DNA from: DASSBQ01 sp035250505
Lineage (GTDB): Bacteria; Nitrospirota; Nitrospiria; Nitrospirales; Nitrospiraceae
DNA: 35,766 nucleotides
NCBI GenBank assembly: GCA_035250505.1
Contig: DATFFC010000151.1
Location: forward strand, 1 to 35,766
Direction of reading: 5' to 3'
Shown: one piece after another, positions 7,968 to 15,277 of the stretch
Position numbering within the stretch: the first letter of the stretch is position 1
Layout: every line of letters begins with the position of its first letter
Program-made: the position numbers and the translations under genes
Notes under the pieces: generated by a model
The model's input: the letters and a program-made list of their open reading frames with translations, nothing else
The model's database searches: none
What the model was told of the DNA's origin: nothing

Positions 7968-8504
7968 TCACCAATAGGGATACGGCCGCCAGTAGGGACC
8001 CCACATGGGGCCCCAGTAGGGGTAATAATAGGGATAGGGCCGCACCGGGTATATGGGCGCCTCGGCCATCTGGGGCCAGACCTTCAAGTCTCTGACTTCG
8101 ACCACCGGATAGGTATACTCGGTTTCGTCCAGAGGCATTGTCTGAGAGCCGGCGAGCTCGCCCGTCACAGTGACGCGAGTCCCATGCGGGATGGTCGCGG
8201 GATCAAGAAACTCCTTCTGGATGGCAAGGAACCGTCCCTGAGATTGCGTCAGATCGGCGACCGGGACTTGCGAACTGCTCAGCGGAAGCTGTAAGACTTC
8301 AATCCTGGTTCCGTCCTTCAGCCGTTTGGCTGCAAGTACTTCACCGCCCAAGACCACCGTTTGCCCTTTGAATGAGTCGGGCGAGTTCTTGATTTGCGCA
8401 AAGGAAATGGTGGGGTTCGACTCAAGGGGCCCTTCCGAAGTGGTGGCGCAGCCGGACAAAGCAAGAGCGAGAAGGAGCCAGCCGGGCTTCGAGTATCTGA
8501 CCAT
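7968..8504 (-). CDS. Slp-family outer-membrane lipoprotein
   Basis: The 178-residue product has a lipoprotein signal with lipobox LSGC (Cys19), so it is probably anchored in the outer membrane. Its body matches the Slp (starvation-inducible lipoprotein) pattern: FAQIKNSPDSFKGQTVVLGGEV near residues 35-56, then LPLSSSQVP and a GRFLAIQ segment, ending in a beta-rich VTVTGEL and YPVVEV. The extreme C-terminus (about 25 residues) is almost wholly Tyr, Pro, Trp and Gly, which is unusual for the family. It is convergent with the HMA-like gene and divergent from the DsbA-like gene. Function in the family is poorly defined. Confidence 0.85.
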   Translation of the reverse strand: MVRYSKPGWLLLALALSGCATTSEGPLESNPTISFAQIKNSPDSFKGQTVVLGGEVLAAKRLKDGTRIEVLQLPLSSSQVPVADLTQSQGRFLAIQKEFLDPATIPHGTRVTVTGELAGSQTMPLDETEYTYPVVEVRDLKVWPQMAEAPIYPVRPYPYYYPYWGPMWGPYWRPYPYW

Positions 8505-8515
8505 GGTGGTGCCCG

Positions 8516-8524
8516 ATTATAGCA
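8516..8524 (-). promoter_or_regulatory. Extended -10 promoter for the Slp gene
   Basis: On the minus strand TGCTATAAT is a perfect extended -10 element. The start codon at 8504 follows only 11 bases after it, so the mRNA would have a leader of about five bases or be nearly leaderless. No convincing -35 was found, as is common with extended -10 promoters. Confidence 0.45.
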
Positions 8525-8543
8525 GACATGCAGTCCTGCAGCA

Positions 8544-8573
8544 TTGACTATCATGCCGGGAGTCCTGTGTACT
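8544..8573 (+). promoter_or_regulatory. Candidate promoter for the DsbA-like gene
   Basis: TTGACT (8544-8549) and TGTACT (8568-8573) lie 18 bases apart, about 35 bases before ATG 8609. The -10 matches consensus at 4 of 6 positions. It points away from the Slp promoter, so the two share a 104-base divergent region. Confidence 0.35.
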
Positions 8574-8608
8574 GAGGCATTGCGACGAGAGGAAAGGAGA
8601 GCAACGTT

Positions 8609-9262
8609 ATGAGGGGACGGTCCAGTCAAAGCCGCATGATTGTGGGGCTGGTTCTTGCCATAGTCGGCACGTTGAGCGTGCCGGCCCCAGGCGGTGCAGC
8701 CAAACCGGAATTCAAAGGAAAATTCGAACTCTTGAAAGATGAGCCGTCGACCCACCAGCCCGGCAAGGTGAAACTCGTCGAATTTGCGGATTTCTACTGT
8801 CCCCATTGCCATCGATTCGACAGCGAAGGGCTGTCGATTCTCGAAAAGGAGTTCGGGAAGAAGTTGGACGTGACGATGGTCGGGTATCCGGTCATCGCCG
8901 GCAAGCTGCCCACGGCGTTCGACATGTACGAGCAGGCGAAGATGATGGGCAAGGGTAACGAGATGAAGCGCGTCTTGTTCCGGACGATTCACAAGGACAA
9001 GGTCACCGGAGTGTTGGATCGCACCTTGCGGGAAGCGTTGATCCGCGAGGTGGGGTTGGATCCAAAAGCGTTCGAGGAGGGACTCGAGAGCGCCAAGCCG
9101 GCGAAAGCCTTTGAAGAAGGGCGAAAGTGGGGCGATCGCATCAAGGTCCAGCAAACGCCGACCGTCTTGTTGGACGGCAATATAAAGGTCGAACAGATTG
9201 ACCCGGAGAATCTCAAAGTTATTATTCAGAGCATTCTGGATGCGGACGGCGCGCGCCGGTGA
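8609..9262 (+). CDS. DsbA-like periplasmic thiol oxidoreductase
   Basis: This 217-residue protein has a signal peptide (hydrophobic about 10-30, ending GGAAKP) and a thioredoxin fold with an inserted helical domain. The active site is FYCPHCHRF (Cys64, Cys67), the CPHC dipeptide of DsbA-type oxidases, and the cis-proline loop is VQQTPTVLLDG. DsbA-type proteins introduce disulfides into exported proteins. AAAGGAG lies about 11 bases before the ATG. It stands upstream of the copper ATPase and could act on the cysteine-containing exported proteins of the island. No dsbB is visible. Confidence 0.88.
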   Translation: MRGRSSQSRMIVGLVLAIVGTLSVPAPGGAAKPEFKGKFELLKDEPSTHQPGKVKLVEFADFYCPHCHRFDSEGLSILEKEFGKKLDVTMVGYPVIAGKLPTAFDMYEQAKMMGKGNEMKRVLFRTIHKDKVTGVLDRTLREALIREVGLDPKAFEEGLESAKPAKAFEEGRKWGDRIKVQQTPTVLLDGNIKVEQIDPENLKVIIQSILDADGARR

Positions 9263-9272
9263 CGGCGCGCGC
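9249..9272 (+). terminator. Perfect 10-bp GC hairpin around the DsbA-like stop codon
   Basis: GCGCGCGCCG (9249-9258) and CGGCGCGCGC (9263-9272) pair perfectly. The four-base loop is GTGA, of the stable GNRA type, and contains the TGA stop (9260-9262). The stem thus covers the last codons and the first bases after the gene. No T-run follows, so factor-dependent termination or mRNA protection is more likely than classic intrinsic termination. Confidence 0.55.
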
Positions 9273-9300
9273 AGGCGCGAGTGACATTCTTTGTTTCTGC

Positions 9301-9325
9301 CATATGCCATACGCTATACGCCATT
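9301..9325 (+). repeat. Tandem near-identical heptamers before the copper ATPase
   Basis: CATATGC, CATACGC and TATACGC stand head to tail, followed by CATT. They fit a [CT]ATA[CT]GC consensus. They lie in the 111-base gap before the ATPase gene. Their role is unknown. Confidence 0.5.
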
Positions 9326-9373
9326 AGCTCTTATCGAGATACGCTTCACCAACGACGAGCGACGAATTAAGCC

Positions 9374-12268
9374 ATGGCTCTTGACCCCATTTGCGGCATG
9401 ACAGTGGATCCGGCGACCGCGGCGGGCCGCTACGACTATGAAGGCGCCACGTTCTGGTTCTGCAGCCGCCATTGTCTCGAAAAGTTTTCCGCCGATCCGG
9501 CTCGCTATGCCAAGCCCACACCCGCCATGGCGGGCAGGCAGCCTCAGGGCCGAAAGCCGCTTCCGATGATGCAGCCGGCCGCGCCTTCTGAACTCGGCAC
9601 AGACAAGACGGGTCAAATAGACCCGGTTTGCGGGATGACGGTGGAGCCCGCCTCGGCGGCCGGATCGTATGAGCACGACGGCAAGCTCTATTACTTCTGT
9701 AGCCGCGGGTGCCTTGCGAAATTCCAAGCGGGGCCGGAAAGGTATCTGGCATCCGGGCCGCACCCGGCTCACATGCAGGAGCAGGATCCGATGTTGCTCA
9801 AGCCCCTGCCCGCCGAGCCGCGTGGCCCTGCTCAAGCCGCAGGGATGGAAATCGATCCCGTGTGCGGCATGAGCGTACAGCGACAAACCGCCGCCGGCTC
9901 CCATGAGTATCAAGGGAAGACCTATTGGTTCTGTTCTGCCAGCTGCCTGCAACGGTTCCGCGAGAACCCCGCTGCGTATCTTTCAGGCAAACCGCGAAAG
10001 ATGGTGGAAGCAAGCACTGCCCGCGCGGCGCAAGGCACGAAGTACATCTGCCCCATGTGTCCCGAGGTATCGGAAGACAAGCCGGTCCCCTGTCCTAAAT
10101 GTGGGATGGCGCTGGAACCGGCTGAACCGATGGCGACCAGCAAGACCGAATACACCTGTCCGATGCATCCCGAGATTGTCCAATCCGAACCGGGGACTTG
10201 CCCTATCTGCGGAATGGCTCTGGAAGCCAGGACCGTGTCGCTCGAGGGAGAGGCCAGCCCGGAATTGACCGATATGTCGCGACGGCTGTGGTGGAGCGCC
10301 GGTCCGGCCCTCATCGTGTTCGTTCTCGCCATGTCGCATATGATCCCGGGGCATCCGCTACAACATCTGGTGTCCGATCCTCTGTCTGCTTGGATCCAAT
10401 TCATACTTGCCACACCGGTCGTACTCTGGGGCGGATGGCCGTTCTTTCAACGAGGGTGGAATTCCATTGTCCATCGCAGCCCGAATATGTTCACGTTGAT
10501 CGCGATCGGTACCGGCGCGGCCTATGGGTACAGTGCCGTCGCCACCCTGTTCCCGAGCCTGATCCCCGCCTCGTTTCGGCAGCCCAATGGCTCTGTTCCC
10601 GTGTACTTCGAAGCGGCGGCCGTTATCACCGTCCTCGTCTTGCTCGGGCAAGTTTTGGAGCTGCGCGCGAGAAGCCGGACATCGGGAGCCATCCGAGCGC
10701 TGCTTGGGCTCGCGCCGAAAACCGCGCGCCTCCTGCGCGGCGGTGGGCGAGAAGAGGATGTTCCGCTCGAGCAGGTCCATGTCGGTGATCGCTTGCGGGT
10801 CCGGCCCGGCGAAAGGATTCCCGTGGACGGCATCGTACTGGAAGGCTCCACGATTATCGATGAGTCCATGGTGACCGGAGAAGCCGTACCGGTCGAGAAG
10901 AGTCCGTCAAGCCAGGTGACCGGGGGCACGATCAACGGCACGGGCAGCTTCGTAATGGAGGCGAAGCGGGTCGGGAATGAGACGTTGCTGGCTCAGATCG
11001 TTCGAATGGTCGGAGAGGCGCAGCGGAGTCGCGCGCCGATTCAGCGCGTCGCCGACGTGGTCGCGTCCTATTTTGTGCCTATCGTTGTGGCGATTGCGGT
11101 GATGACCGGAATCGCGTGGGCCATCTGGGGACCTGAACCCCGTCTGGCCTATGCGCTGCTGAATGCCGTAGCGGTGTTGATCATTGCCTGTCCCTGCGCG
11201 CTTGGTCTGGCGACGCCGATGTCGATCATGGTCGGAACCGGCCGCGGTGCGACGGCCGGTGTGCTGATTCGGAAGGCCGAGGCGCTGGAGGTGATGGAGA
11301 AGGTCGACACCTTAGTGTTCGACAAGACCGGAACGTTGACGGAAGGAAGGCCAAAGCTTCTCAAGACTTTCGTCGTGCCGCCGTGGAAAGAACCGGAAGT
11401 TCTCAGTGCGGCTGCTTCGGTGGAGCGAGGAAGCGAACATCCTCTGGCGGCGGCCATCGTCGCGGGAGCGCACGCCCAGCAACTTGATATCCATCCCGTA
11501 TCCGACTTCCAATCGATGACAGGGAAAGGCGTTACGGGCACAGTGCGGGGCCGTGGTGTCGCCGTAGGGACCGCCGAATTCATGAAGGAGCTGGGCGCGG
11601 CGTCTTCGGCGCTGGACGATTTGGCTCATCGGGCGGACGCTTTGCGCCATGCCGGGGCCACGGCCATGTTCGTAGCAATCGACAAGAAACCGGCAGGGCT
11701 CGTCGCGGTGGCCGATCCGATTAAATCGACGACCCCGGAAGCCGTTCGAATTTTGCGGGACGAAGGGTTGCATCTGATCATGGTCACAGGGGATCACCGG
11801 GCGACCGCAGAGGCGGTGGCCAAGCAGCTGGGGCTGGACGACGTGCGGGCCCAGGTGCGGCCGGACGATAAGGGCCGCATCATCAAGGACCTCCAAGCGC
11901 GAGGGCATGTCGTCGCGATGGCAGGGGACGGCATTAACGATGCGCCGGCCCTAGCGCAGGCAGATGTCGGATTGGCCATGGGGACCGGGACGGATGTGGC
12001 GATGGAAAGCGCCGGTGTCACGTTGGTCAAGGGCGACCTACGTGCAATCGTGAGAGCAAGGCGCCTGAGCCGCGCGGCGATGAAGAACATCCGCCAAAAC
12101 CTGTTGTTCGCGTTTCTCTACAATGCGCTCGGCGTTCCGATCGCGGCGGGCGTGCTCTATCCATTCTTCGGACTGTTACTCAGCCCCATGATAGCCAGCG
12201 CGGCCATGACGTTCAGTTCCGTATCCGTAATCTCCAACGCCTTGCGGTTGCGCCACGCCGAATTATGA
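9374..12268 (+). CDS. Cu(+)-type P1B-ATPase with three YHS and two HMBD domains
   Basis: The 964-residue protein exports Cu(+) (or Ag(+)) from the cytoplasm by ATP hydrolysis. The N-terminus is unusual: three YHS domains (about 4-45, 83-124, 161-202), each with DP(I/V)CGM and later a Cys-x3-Cys pair. Two heavy-metal-binding domains follow (about 224-249 and 260-284) with CPMCP/CPKCGM and CPMHP/CPICGM. The ATPase core has membrane helices, the TGEAVP loop, the CPC metal site (Cys606, Cys608), DKTGT with phosphorylated Asp650, the SEHPLA His-Pro motif, MVTGDH and GDGINDAPAL. The typical CxxC HMA domains are absent. It lies 111 bases after the DsbA-like gene and 87 bases before the degP-like gene (taking the ATG at 12356 as its start). 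ATG 9374 lacks a strong ribosome site, but the frame upstream offers no better start. Confidence 0.95.
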   Translation: MALDPICGMTVDPATAAGRYDYEGATFWFCSRHCLEKFSADPARYAKPTPAMAGRQPQGRKPLPMMQPAAPSELGTDKTGQIDPVCGMTVEPASAAGSYEHDGKLYYFCSRGCLAKFQAGPERYLASGPHPAHMQEQDPMLLKPLPAEPRGPAQAAGMEIDPVCGMSVQRQTAAGSHEYQGKTYWFCSASCLQRFRENPAAYLSGKPRKMVEASTARAAQGTKYICPMCPEVSEDKPVPCPKCGMALEPAEPMATSKTEYTCPMHPEIVQSEPGTCPICGMALEARTVSLEGEASPELTDMSRRLWWSAGPALIVFVLAMSHMIPGHPLQHLVSDPLSAWIQFILATPVVLWGGWPFFQRGWNSIVHRSPNMFTLIAIGTGAAYGYSAVATLFPSLIPASFRQPNGSVPVYFEAAAVITVLVLLGQVLELRARSRTSGAIRALLGLAPKTARLLRGGGREEDVPLEQVHVGDRLRVRPGERIPVDGIVLEGSTIIDESMVTGEAVPVEKSPSSQVTGGTINGTGSFVMEAKRVGNETLLAQIVRMVGEAQRSRAPIQRVADVVASYFVPIVVAIAVMTGIAWAIWGPEPRLAYALLNAVAVLIIACPCALGLATPMSIMVGTGRGATAGVLIRKAEALEVMEKVDTLVFDKTGTLTEGRPKLLKTFVVPPWKEPEVLSAAASVERGSEHPLAAAIVAGAHAQQLDIHPVSDFQSMTGKGVTGTVRGRGVAVGTAEFMKELGAASSALDDLAHRADALRHAGATAMFVAIDKKPAGLVAVADPIKSTTPEAVRILRDEGLHLIMVTGDHRATAEAVAKQLGLDDVRAQVRPDDKGRIIKDLQARGHVVAMAGDGINDAPALAQADVGLAMGTGTDVAMESAGVTLVKGDLRAIVRARRLSRAAMKNIRQNLLFAFLYNALGVPIAAGVLYPFFGLLLSPMIASAAMTFSSVSVISNALRLRHAEL

Positions 12269-12355
12269 CGCCACGTCGATGCACCAGGCAGAGGCATGAT
12301 TCGCTTCAGCCAGCCATGCATTTCCCATCCTGACCCGATGACAAGGCGCCATTCC

Positions 12356-13774
12356 ATGGCTCTGTGCCGGCTCGTTGCGGCACTGTTGATCACCGGTCAG
12401 GCATTTTTCCTTCCGTGGATGAGAGCTTCTCCGGTCGATGCGGCGACACGATCGCTACCCGTCGCCGGCGCGGCAGACCTGCAGTCTCAGGTGCGGTCCA
12501 CTGCGGCCAAAGTTATTCCGGCCGTCGTGAGTATCGCGTCCACCGTGGTGGTGCCTGATCAAGCCTTCAGCGACGAGGGACTCCCGTTCGGCATGTTTAA
12601 GGACATTCCGCCGCGACGGCAATACGGGCAAGGTTCCGGTGTCATCGTGACCGCCGACGGCTATATCATCACGAACAATCACGTTGTGGCTGAGGCGGTT
12701 GATGTCGAAGTGGTCCTCGCGGACCGCCGGCAATACAAGGGCCGCGTGGTGGCGACGGACCCCAAGACGGACGTGGCTGTGGTGAAGATCAATGCGAACG
12801 GGCTGCCCACCGTGCCATGGGGAGACTCGAGCGCGCTCGCGGTAGGCGATTTCGTGCTGGCCATCGGGAACCCGTTAGGATTGAATCGCACCGTGACGTT
12901 CGGGATTGTGAGCGCGGTGGGACGCGCGGATGTCGGGGTCGCCGATTTTGAAGACTTCGTCCAGACCGACGCTCCCATCAATCCCGGCAACAGCGGCGGC
13001 GCGCTGGTGAACATCAATGGAGAGTTGGTCGGTATCAACACGGCCATTGCCAGCCCCACCGGGGGCAGTGTCGGTGTGGGGTTTGCCATTCCGAGCAACA
13101 TGGCGCGCGCGGCCATGCAGAGTCTCATCAAAACGGGCCGCGTGGTGCGAGGATTCCTGGGCGCCTCAACTCAGGATGTCAGTCCGCTGCTGGCAAAAGT
13201 CTTCCGTCTGCCGGATGTCAAAGGCTCTATCGTGACGGATCTCCAGCCAAAGGGATCCGCCGAACGTGCCGGCTTGAAGCGCGGCGATGTGGTCGTGCGG
13301 TTCGATGGCCGTGATGTCATGGACAGCGGCCATTTGAGGAATCTGGTCGCTGCCGCTGAGATTGGAAGCAAGCATCGCCTTGATGTCATCCGCGACGCGC
13401 GCACGATGCAGGCGGAACTGATTGTACAGGAAGCACCCCGTGAACGGAGCAAGAAGGCGCACGCGGAGACCGAGCGGACACTCACGGCTCACCCGCTGTC
13501 CGGTGTCATGGTGGACGAGGTGACTCCGGCCCTGGCTCGGCAGATGGATCTTGTCGCGAACTCCGGCTTGGTCGTCACGGACGTGGAGGAAGGCAGTATC
13601 GCGGAGGTATCGGGACTCCTTCCCGGCGACATGATTCTCGAACTGAACCGCCAAGCTGTTCCTAATTTCAACACCTTTCAACGTCTCGCCGAACCGCTGA
13701 AACCGACCGATCTGGCGCTTCTGCTGATCAACCGGCAGGGGACGGTGCTGTATATTCCGATTCAGAGTGAATAA
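12356..13774 (+). CDS. DegP/HtrA-like periplasmic serine protease
   Basis: This is a Do-type protease/chaperone acting on misfolded envelope proteins. Counting from ATG 12356 (472 residues), the trypsin-like domain carries the catalytic triad His109 (TNNHVV), Asp139 (KTDVAVV) and Ser213 (PGNSGGAL). Two PDZ domains follow (about 260-350 and 375-470). I prefer ATG 12356 because it starts a clean signal peptide (MALCRLVAALL, cleaved near VDAA) and has AAGG nine bases upstream. ATG 12296 would add 20 residues with no signal character at the N-terminus. It follows the copper ATPase closely and may be co-transcribed, fitting a copper-stress response. Confidence 0.92.
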   Translation: MALCRLVAALLITGQAFFLPWMRASPVDAATRSLPVAGAADLQSQVRSTAAKVIPAVVSIASTVVVPDQAFSDEGLPFGMFKDIPPRRQYGQGSGVIVTADGYIITNNHVVAEAVDVEVVLADRRQYKGRVVATDPKTDVAVVKINANGLPTVPWGDSSALAVGDFVLAIGNPLGLNRTVTFGIVSAVGRADVGVADFEDFVQTDAPINPGNSGGALVNINGELVGINTAIASPTGGSVGVGFAIPSNMARAAMQSLIKTGRVVRGFLGASTQDVSPLLAKVFRLPDVKGSIVTDLQPKGSAERAGLKRGDVVVRFDGRDVMDSGHLRNLVAAAEIGSKHRLDVIRDARTMQAELIVQEAPRERSKKAHAETERTLTAHPLSGVMVDEVTPALARQMDLVANSGLVVTDVEEGSIAEVSGLLPGDMILELNRQAVPNFNTFQRLAEPLKPTDLALLLINRQGTVLYIPIQSE

Positions 13775-13856
13775 AACATCGACGATCGGTATTTTCGCGC
13801 CTGCAGCCTCGACTAGCTGCTGTAGTGCGCGAAAGACCGGGTACGGTTCCCCCCAT

Positions 13857-13878
13857 CCCCCATATCAGAATATGGGGG
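13857..13878 (+). terminator. Perfect 9-bp hairpin after the protease gene
   Basis: CCCCCATAT (13857-13865) pairs with ATATGGGGG (13870-13878) around a CAGA loop and is followed by TTTCC. It lies about 80 bases after the stop. It is the best terminator candidate for the copper ATPase-protease unit, though the T-run is short. Confidence 0.55.
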
Positions 13879-13990
13879 TTTCCGATCCGCCTCCGGCGGT
13901 CGGACCTCCCTCGGTCCTTCGCGCGACACACCAGCGAAGACACGGGGCGCTCACCGGGACACGGGCCGCCTCACGTCTCGGCGGCGTTCA

Positions 13991-14078
13991 CAAACGTGAC
14001 GCGCTTTATTCAGCGCGTCGTGAACCTCGCGCCCGTACGCAAACGTGACGCGATTTATTCATCGCCTCGCGCACCTCA
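13991..14078. repeat. Two tandem REP-like palindromic units (49-base period)
   Basis: Each unit begins with CAAACGTGACGCG, at 13991 and at 14040, and ends near ACCTC. Each contains a stem around the same loop TTATTC: GACGCGCT/AGCGCGTC at 13998-14019, and GACGCGAT/ATCGCCTC at 14047-14068. Between units a C-G pair has become an A-T pair, which keeps the stem, while one other pair in unit 2 is a mismatch. REP-like elements or a remnant of a structured repeat family are possible. Confidence 0.6.
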
Positions 14079-14227
14079 TCCGCAATGGCACTCCGCGATC
14101 AGCTCCCCGCCTGAGTGGAGGGAATGAGGCCACGTCCAAATTTCTACGGCATCCGTTCCAGCCAAGGCCAGAGCAAATGCATCAATCAGCGAACAAACCG
14201 ACGGCACGCCCTTGATAAAAGCAGGTA

Positions 14228-14258
14228 TTAGCCATTATACTAGCCACTTATAAGGCTA
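14228..14258 (+). promoter_or_regulatory. Operator/promoter of the toxin-antitoxin pair
   Basis: A direct repeat TAGCCATTATA (14229-14239) and TAGCCACTTATA (14241-14252) overlaps an inverted repeat TAGCC (14241-14245) and GGCTA (14254-14258). TATACT at 14236-14241 could be a -10 box inside it. This is the arrangement expected for autorepression by a Phd/YefM antitoxin. Confidence 0.5.
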
Positions 14259-14276
14259 CTAACAATGGAGGACGTC

Positions 14277-14555
14277 ATGCCGCAGGTGGATCAATTCGTC
14301 TCCGTGACGGAAGCCAAGAACAAACTGCTTGATCTTATTCGCCGACTGAAGACGAGGCAGGAAGTCGTGGCTATTACCAGAGACGGAGTACCCGCCGCTG
14401 TGCTACTCAGCATGGACCAGTTCGAGGGGTTGATGGAAACGCTGGAGATTCTTAGCGATCCCAAGACAATGCGCTCGCTGAGGCGTTCAGTGAAGCAAGC
14501 TCACGCCGGCAGGTGGCTTGCCGATGAAGCTGTGTTTGGCCGAGAGGATTCGTGA
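14277..14555 (+). CDS. Phd/YefM-family antitoxin
   Basis: The start is ATG 14277, five bases after GGAGG (14267-14271). The ATG at 14265 overlaps that site and is unlikely. The 92-residue protein has the Phd/YefM N-terminal DNA-binding fold (SVTEAKNKLLDLI, then VVAITRDGVPAAVLLSMDQFEGL). It has a longer C-terminal tail (about 50-92) likely to wrap the toxin. It represses its own operon and neutralises the toxin encoded next. The stop overlaps the toxin GTG start (GTGA at 14552-14555). Confidence 0.85.
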   Translation: MPQVDQFVSVTEAKNKLLDLIRRLKTRQEVVAITRDGVPAAVLLSMDQFEGLMETLEILSDPKTMRSLRRSVKQAHAGRWLADEAVFGREDS

Positions 14556-14842
14556 CACCTTTCCGCACTCGGTATACGCCTGAAGCGGCGGAGAGAATCC
14601 GGAAGCTTCACCCTCAAATTAAGCAAGAAATCAGAGACGGGATCAGGACCTTACTGAACAATCCGCTCGCCGGCCGCGCTCTTCATTCTGAATTGTCGGG
14701 ATACTGGTCTTATCGCATCCGTACCTACCGTGTGATCTATGAGGTGAATGAAGAACGCTCATCATTGGACGTGATTTTTATCGGCCCCAGGCGGAATGTC
14801 TACGAGGAATTGAGAGCCTTCTTGCTGGAGCAACCCCGTTAA
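14552..14842 (+). CDS. RelE/ParE-superfamily toxin
   Basis: This 96-residue basic protein starts at GTG 14552, overlapping the antitoxin stop. It has the short RelE/ParE pattern: an N-terminal beta strand with F-x-T-x-Y-T, a helix EAAERIRKLHPQIKQEIRDGI, then YWSYRIRTYRVIYEV and VIFIGPRRNVYE. The R-x-R-x-Y-R-V-I-Y stretch is typical of the RelE catalytic strand. RelE-type toxins cleave mRNA at the ribosome and ParE-type toxins act on gyrase; sequence alone does not decide between them here, though the YRVIYEV...R form is RelE-like. Confidence 0.85.
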   Translation: MTPFRTRYTPEAAERIRKLHPQIKQEIRDGIRTLLNNPLAGRALHSELSGYWSYRIRTYRVIYEVNEERSSLDVIFIGPRRNVYEELRAFLLEQPR

Positions 14843-14924
14843 GAAGGTTGAGGGCTTAAACCCGGTGCCATACATTCCGATTCAGACCATGGACCATGGT
14901 TCCGCATCCGGTCCGCATCCCATG

Positions 14925-14950
14925 CATTCTGTCCGGACGGAGACAGAATG
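14925..14950. repeat. Perfect 9-bp inverted repeat
   Basis: CATTCTGTC (14925-14933) and GACAGAATG (14942-14950) flank an 8-base loop. It lies about 80 bases after the toxin stop and could terminate the toxin-antitoxin transcript. No T-run follows. Confidence 0.45.
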
Positions 14951-15195
14951 TCCGTTCCACCATAACCACCAGAACATCCGCGATTGAACGGCTTTCCATT
15001 CACTGATCCCACCGACGACCTGCCGACAGCCTGTCGAAGAAATGGGATTTCGACTGGTTGACCCTGACGCGAACACGTAGAGAATTCGACGAATCCCAGC
15101 ACAACTTGCTTCGGCCCACCATTTGCTTGTCTCCACTAACGACTTTGCTTCGGGGAACTCACAGGACCGGAAGGTGCCCTGGCGGGACTCCGGTG

Positions 15196-15211
15196 CCTGC
15201 CGTAAGGCGGG
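15196..15211 (+). promoter_or_regulatory. GNRA-looped leader hairpin upstream of the lipoprotein gene
   Basis: CCTGCC and GGCGGG pair (one G-U pair) around GTAA, a GNRA tetraloop, and GACT/AGTC can extend the foot of the stem. It lies about 65 bases before the next start, so it may be a leader structure or part of a small RNA. Function is unknown. Confidence 0.3.
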
Positions 15212-15277
15212 TAGTCAGGAGCCTGTCGGGTCGATAGCTACTTCTATAAATAAAACTATCCAGAACGGAGGAGCCGT

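Larger units (their letters stand above)
13775..14225. other. Gene-free stretch between the protease and the toxin-antitoxin pair
   Basis: No frame here has convincing coding character or a ribosome site. Besides the hairpin at 13857-13878 it holds the two tandem palindromic repeats listed separately at 13991-14078. I see no transposase remnant. Confidence 0.5.
14843..15277. other. Gene-free stretch with hairpins between toxin and lipoprotein genes
   Basis: No convincing gene is seen on either strand; the open frames here lack ribosome sites and family signatures. It holds a 9-bp stem (14925-14950), a GTAA-looped stem (15196-15211), and an almost self-complementary ACCATGG/CCATGGT at about 14886-14900. 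A TA-rich segment before 15278 may hold the promoter of the next gene, but no clean -35/-10 pair was found. Confidence 0.45.

Noticed and set aside
13991..14078. CRISPR array
   Set aside because: Only two units, with divergent repeat sequence and palindromic stems inside the unit; no cas genes are present.
14839..15136. Two overlapping minus-strand frames after the toxin gene
   Set aside because: They lack ribosome sites, show no family signature and run over the inverted repeat at 14925-14950.
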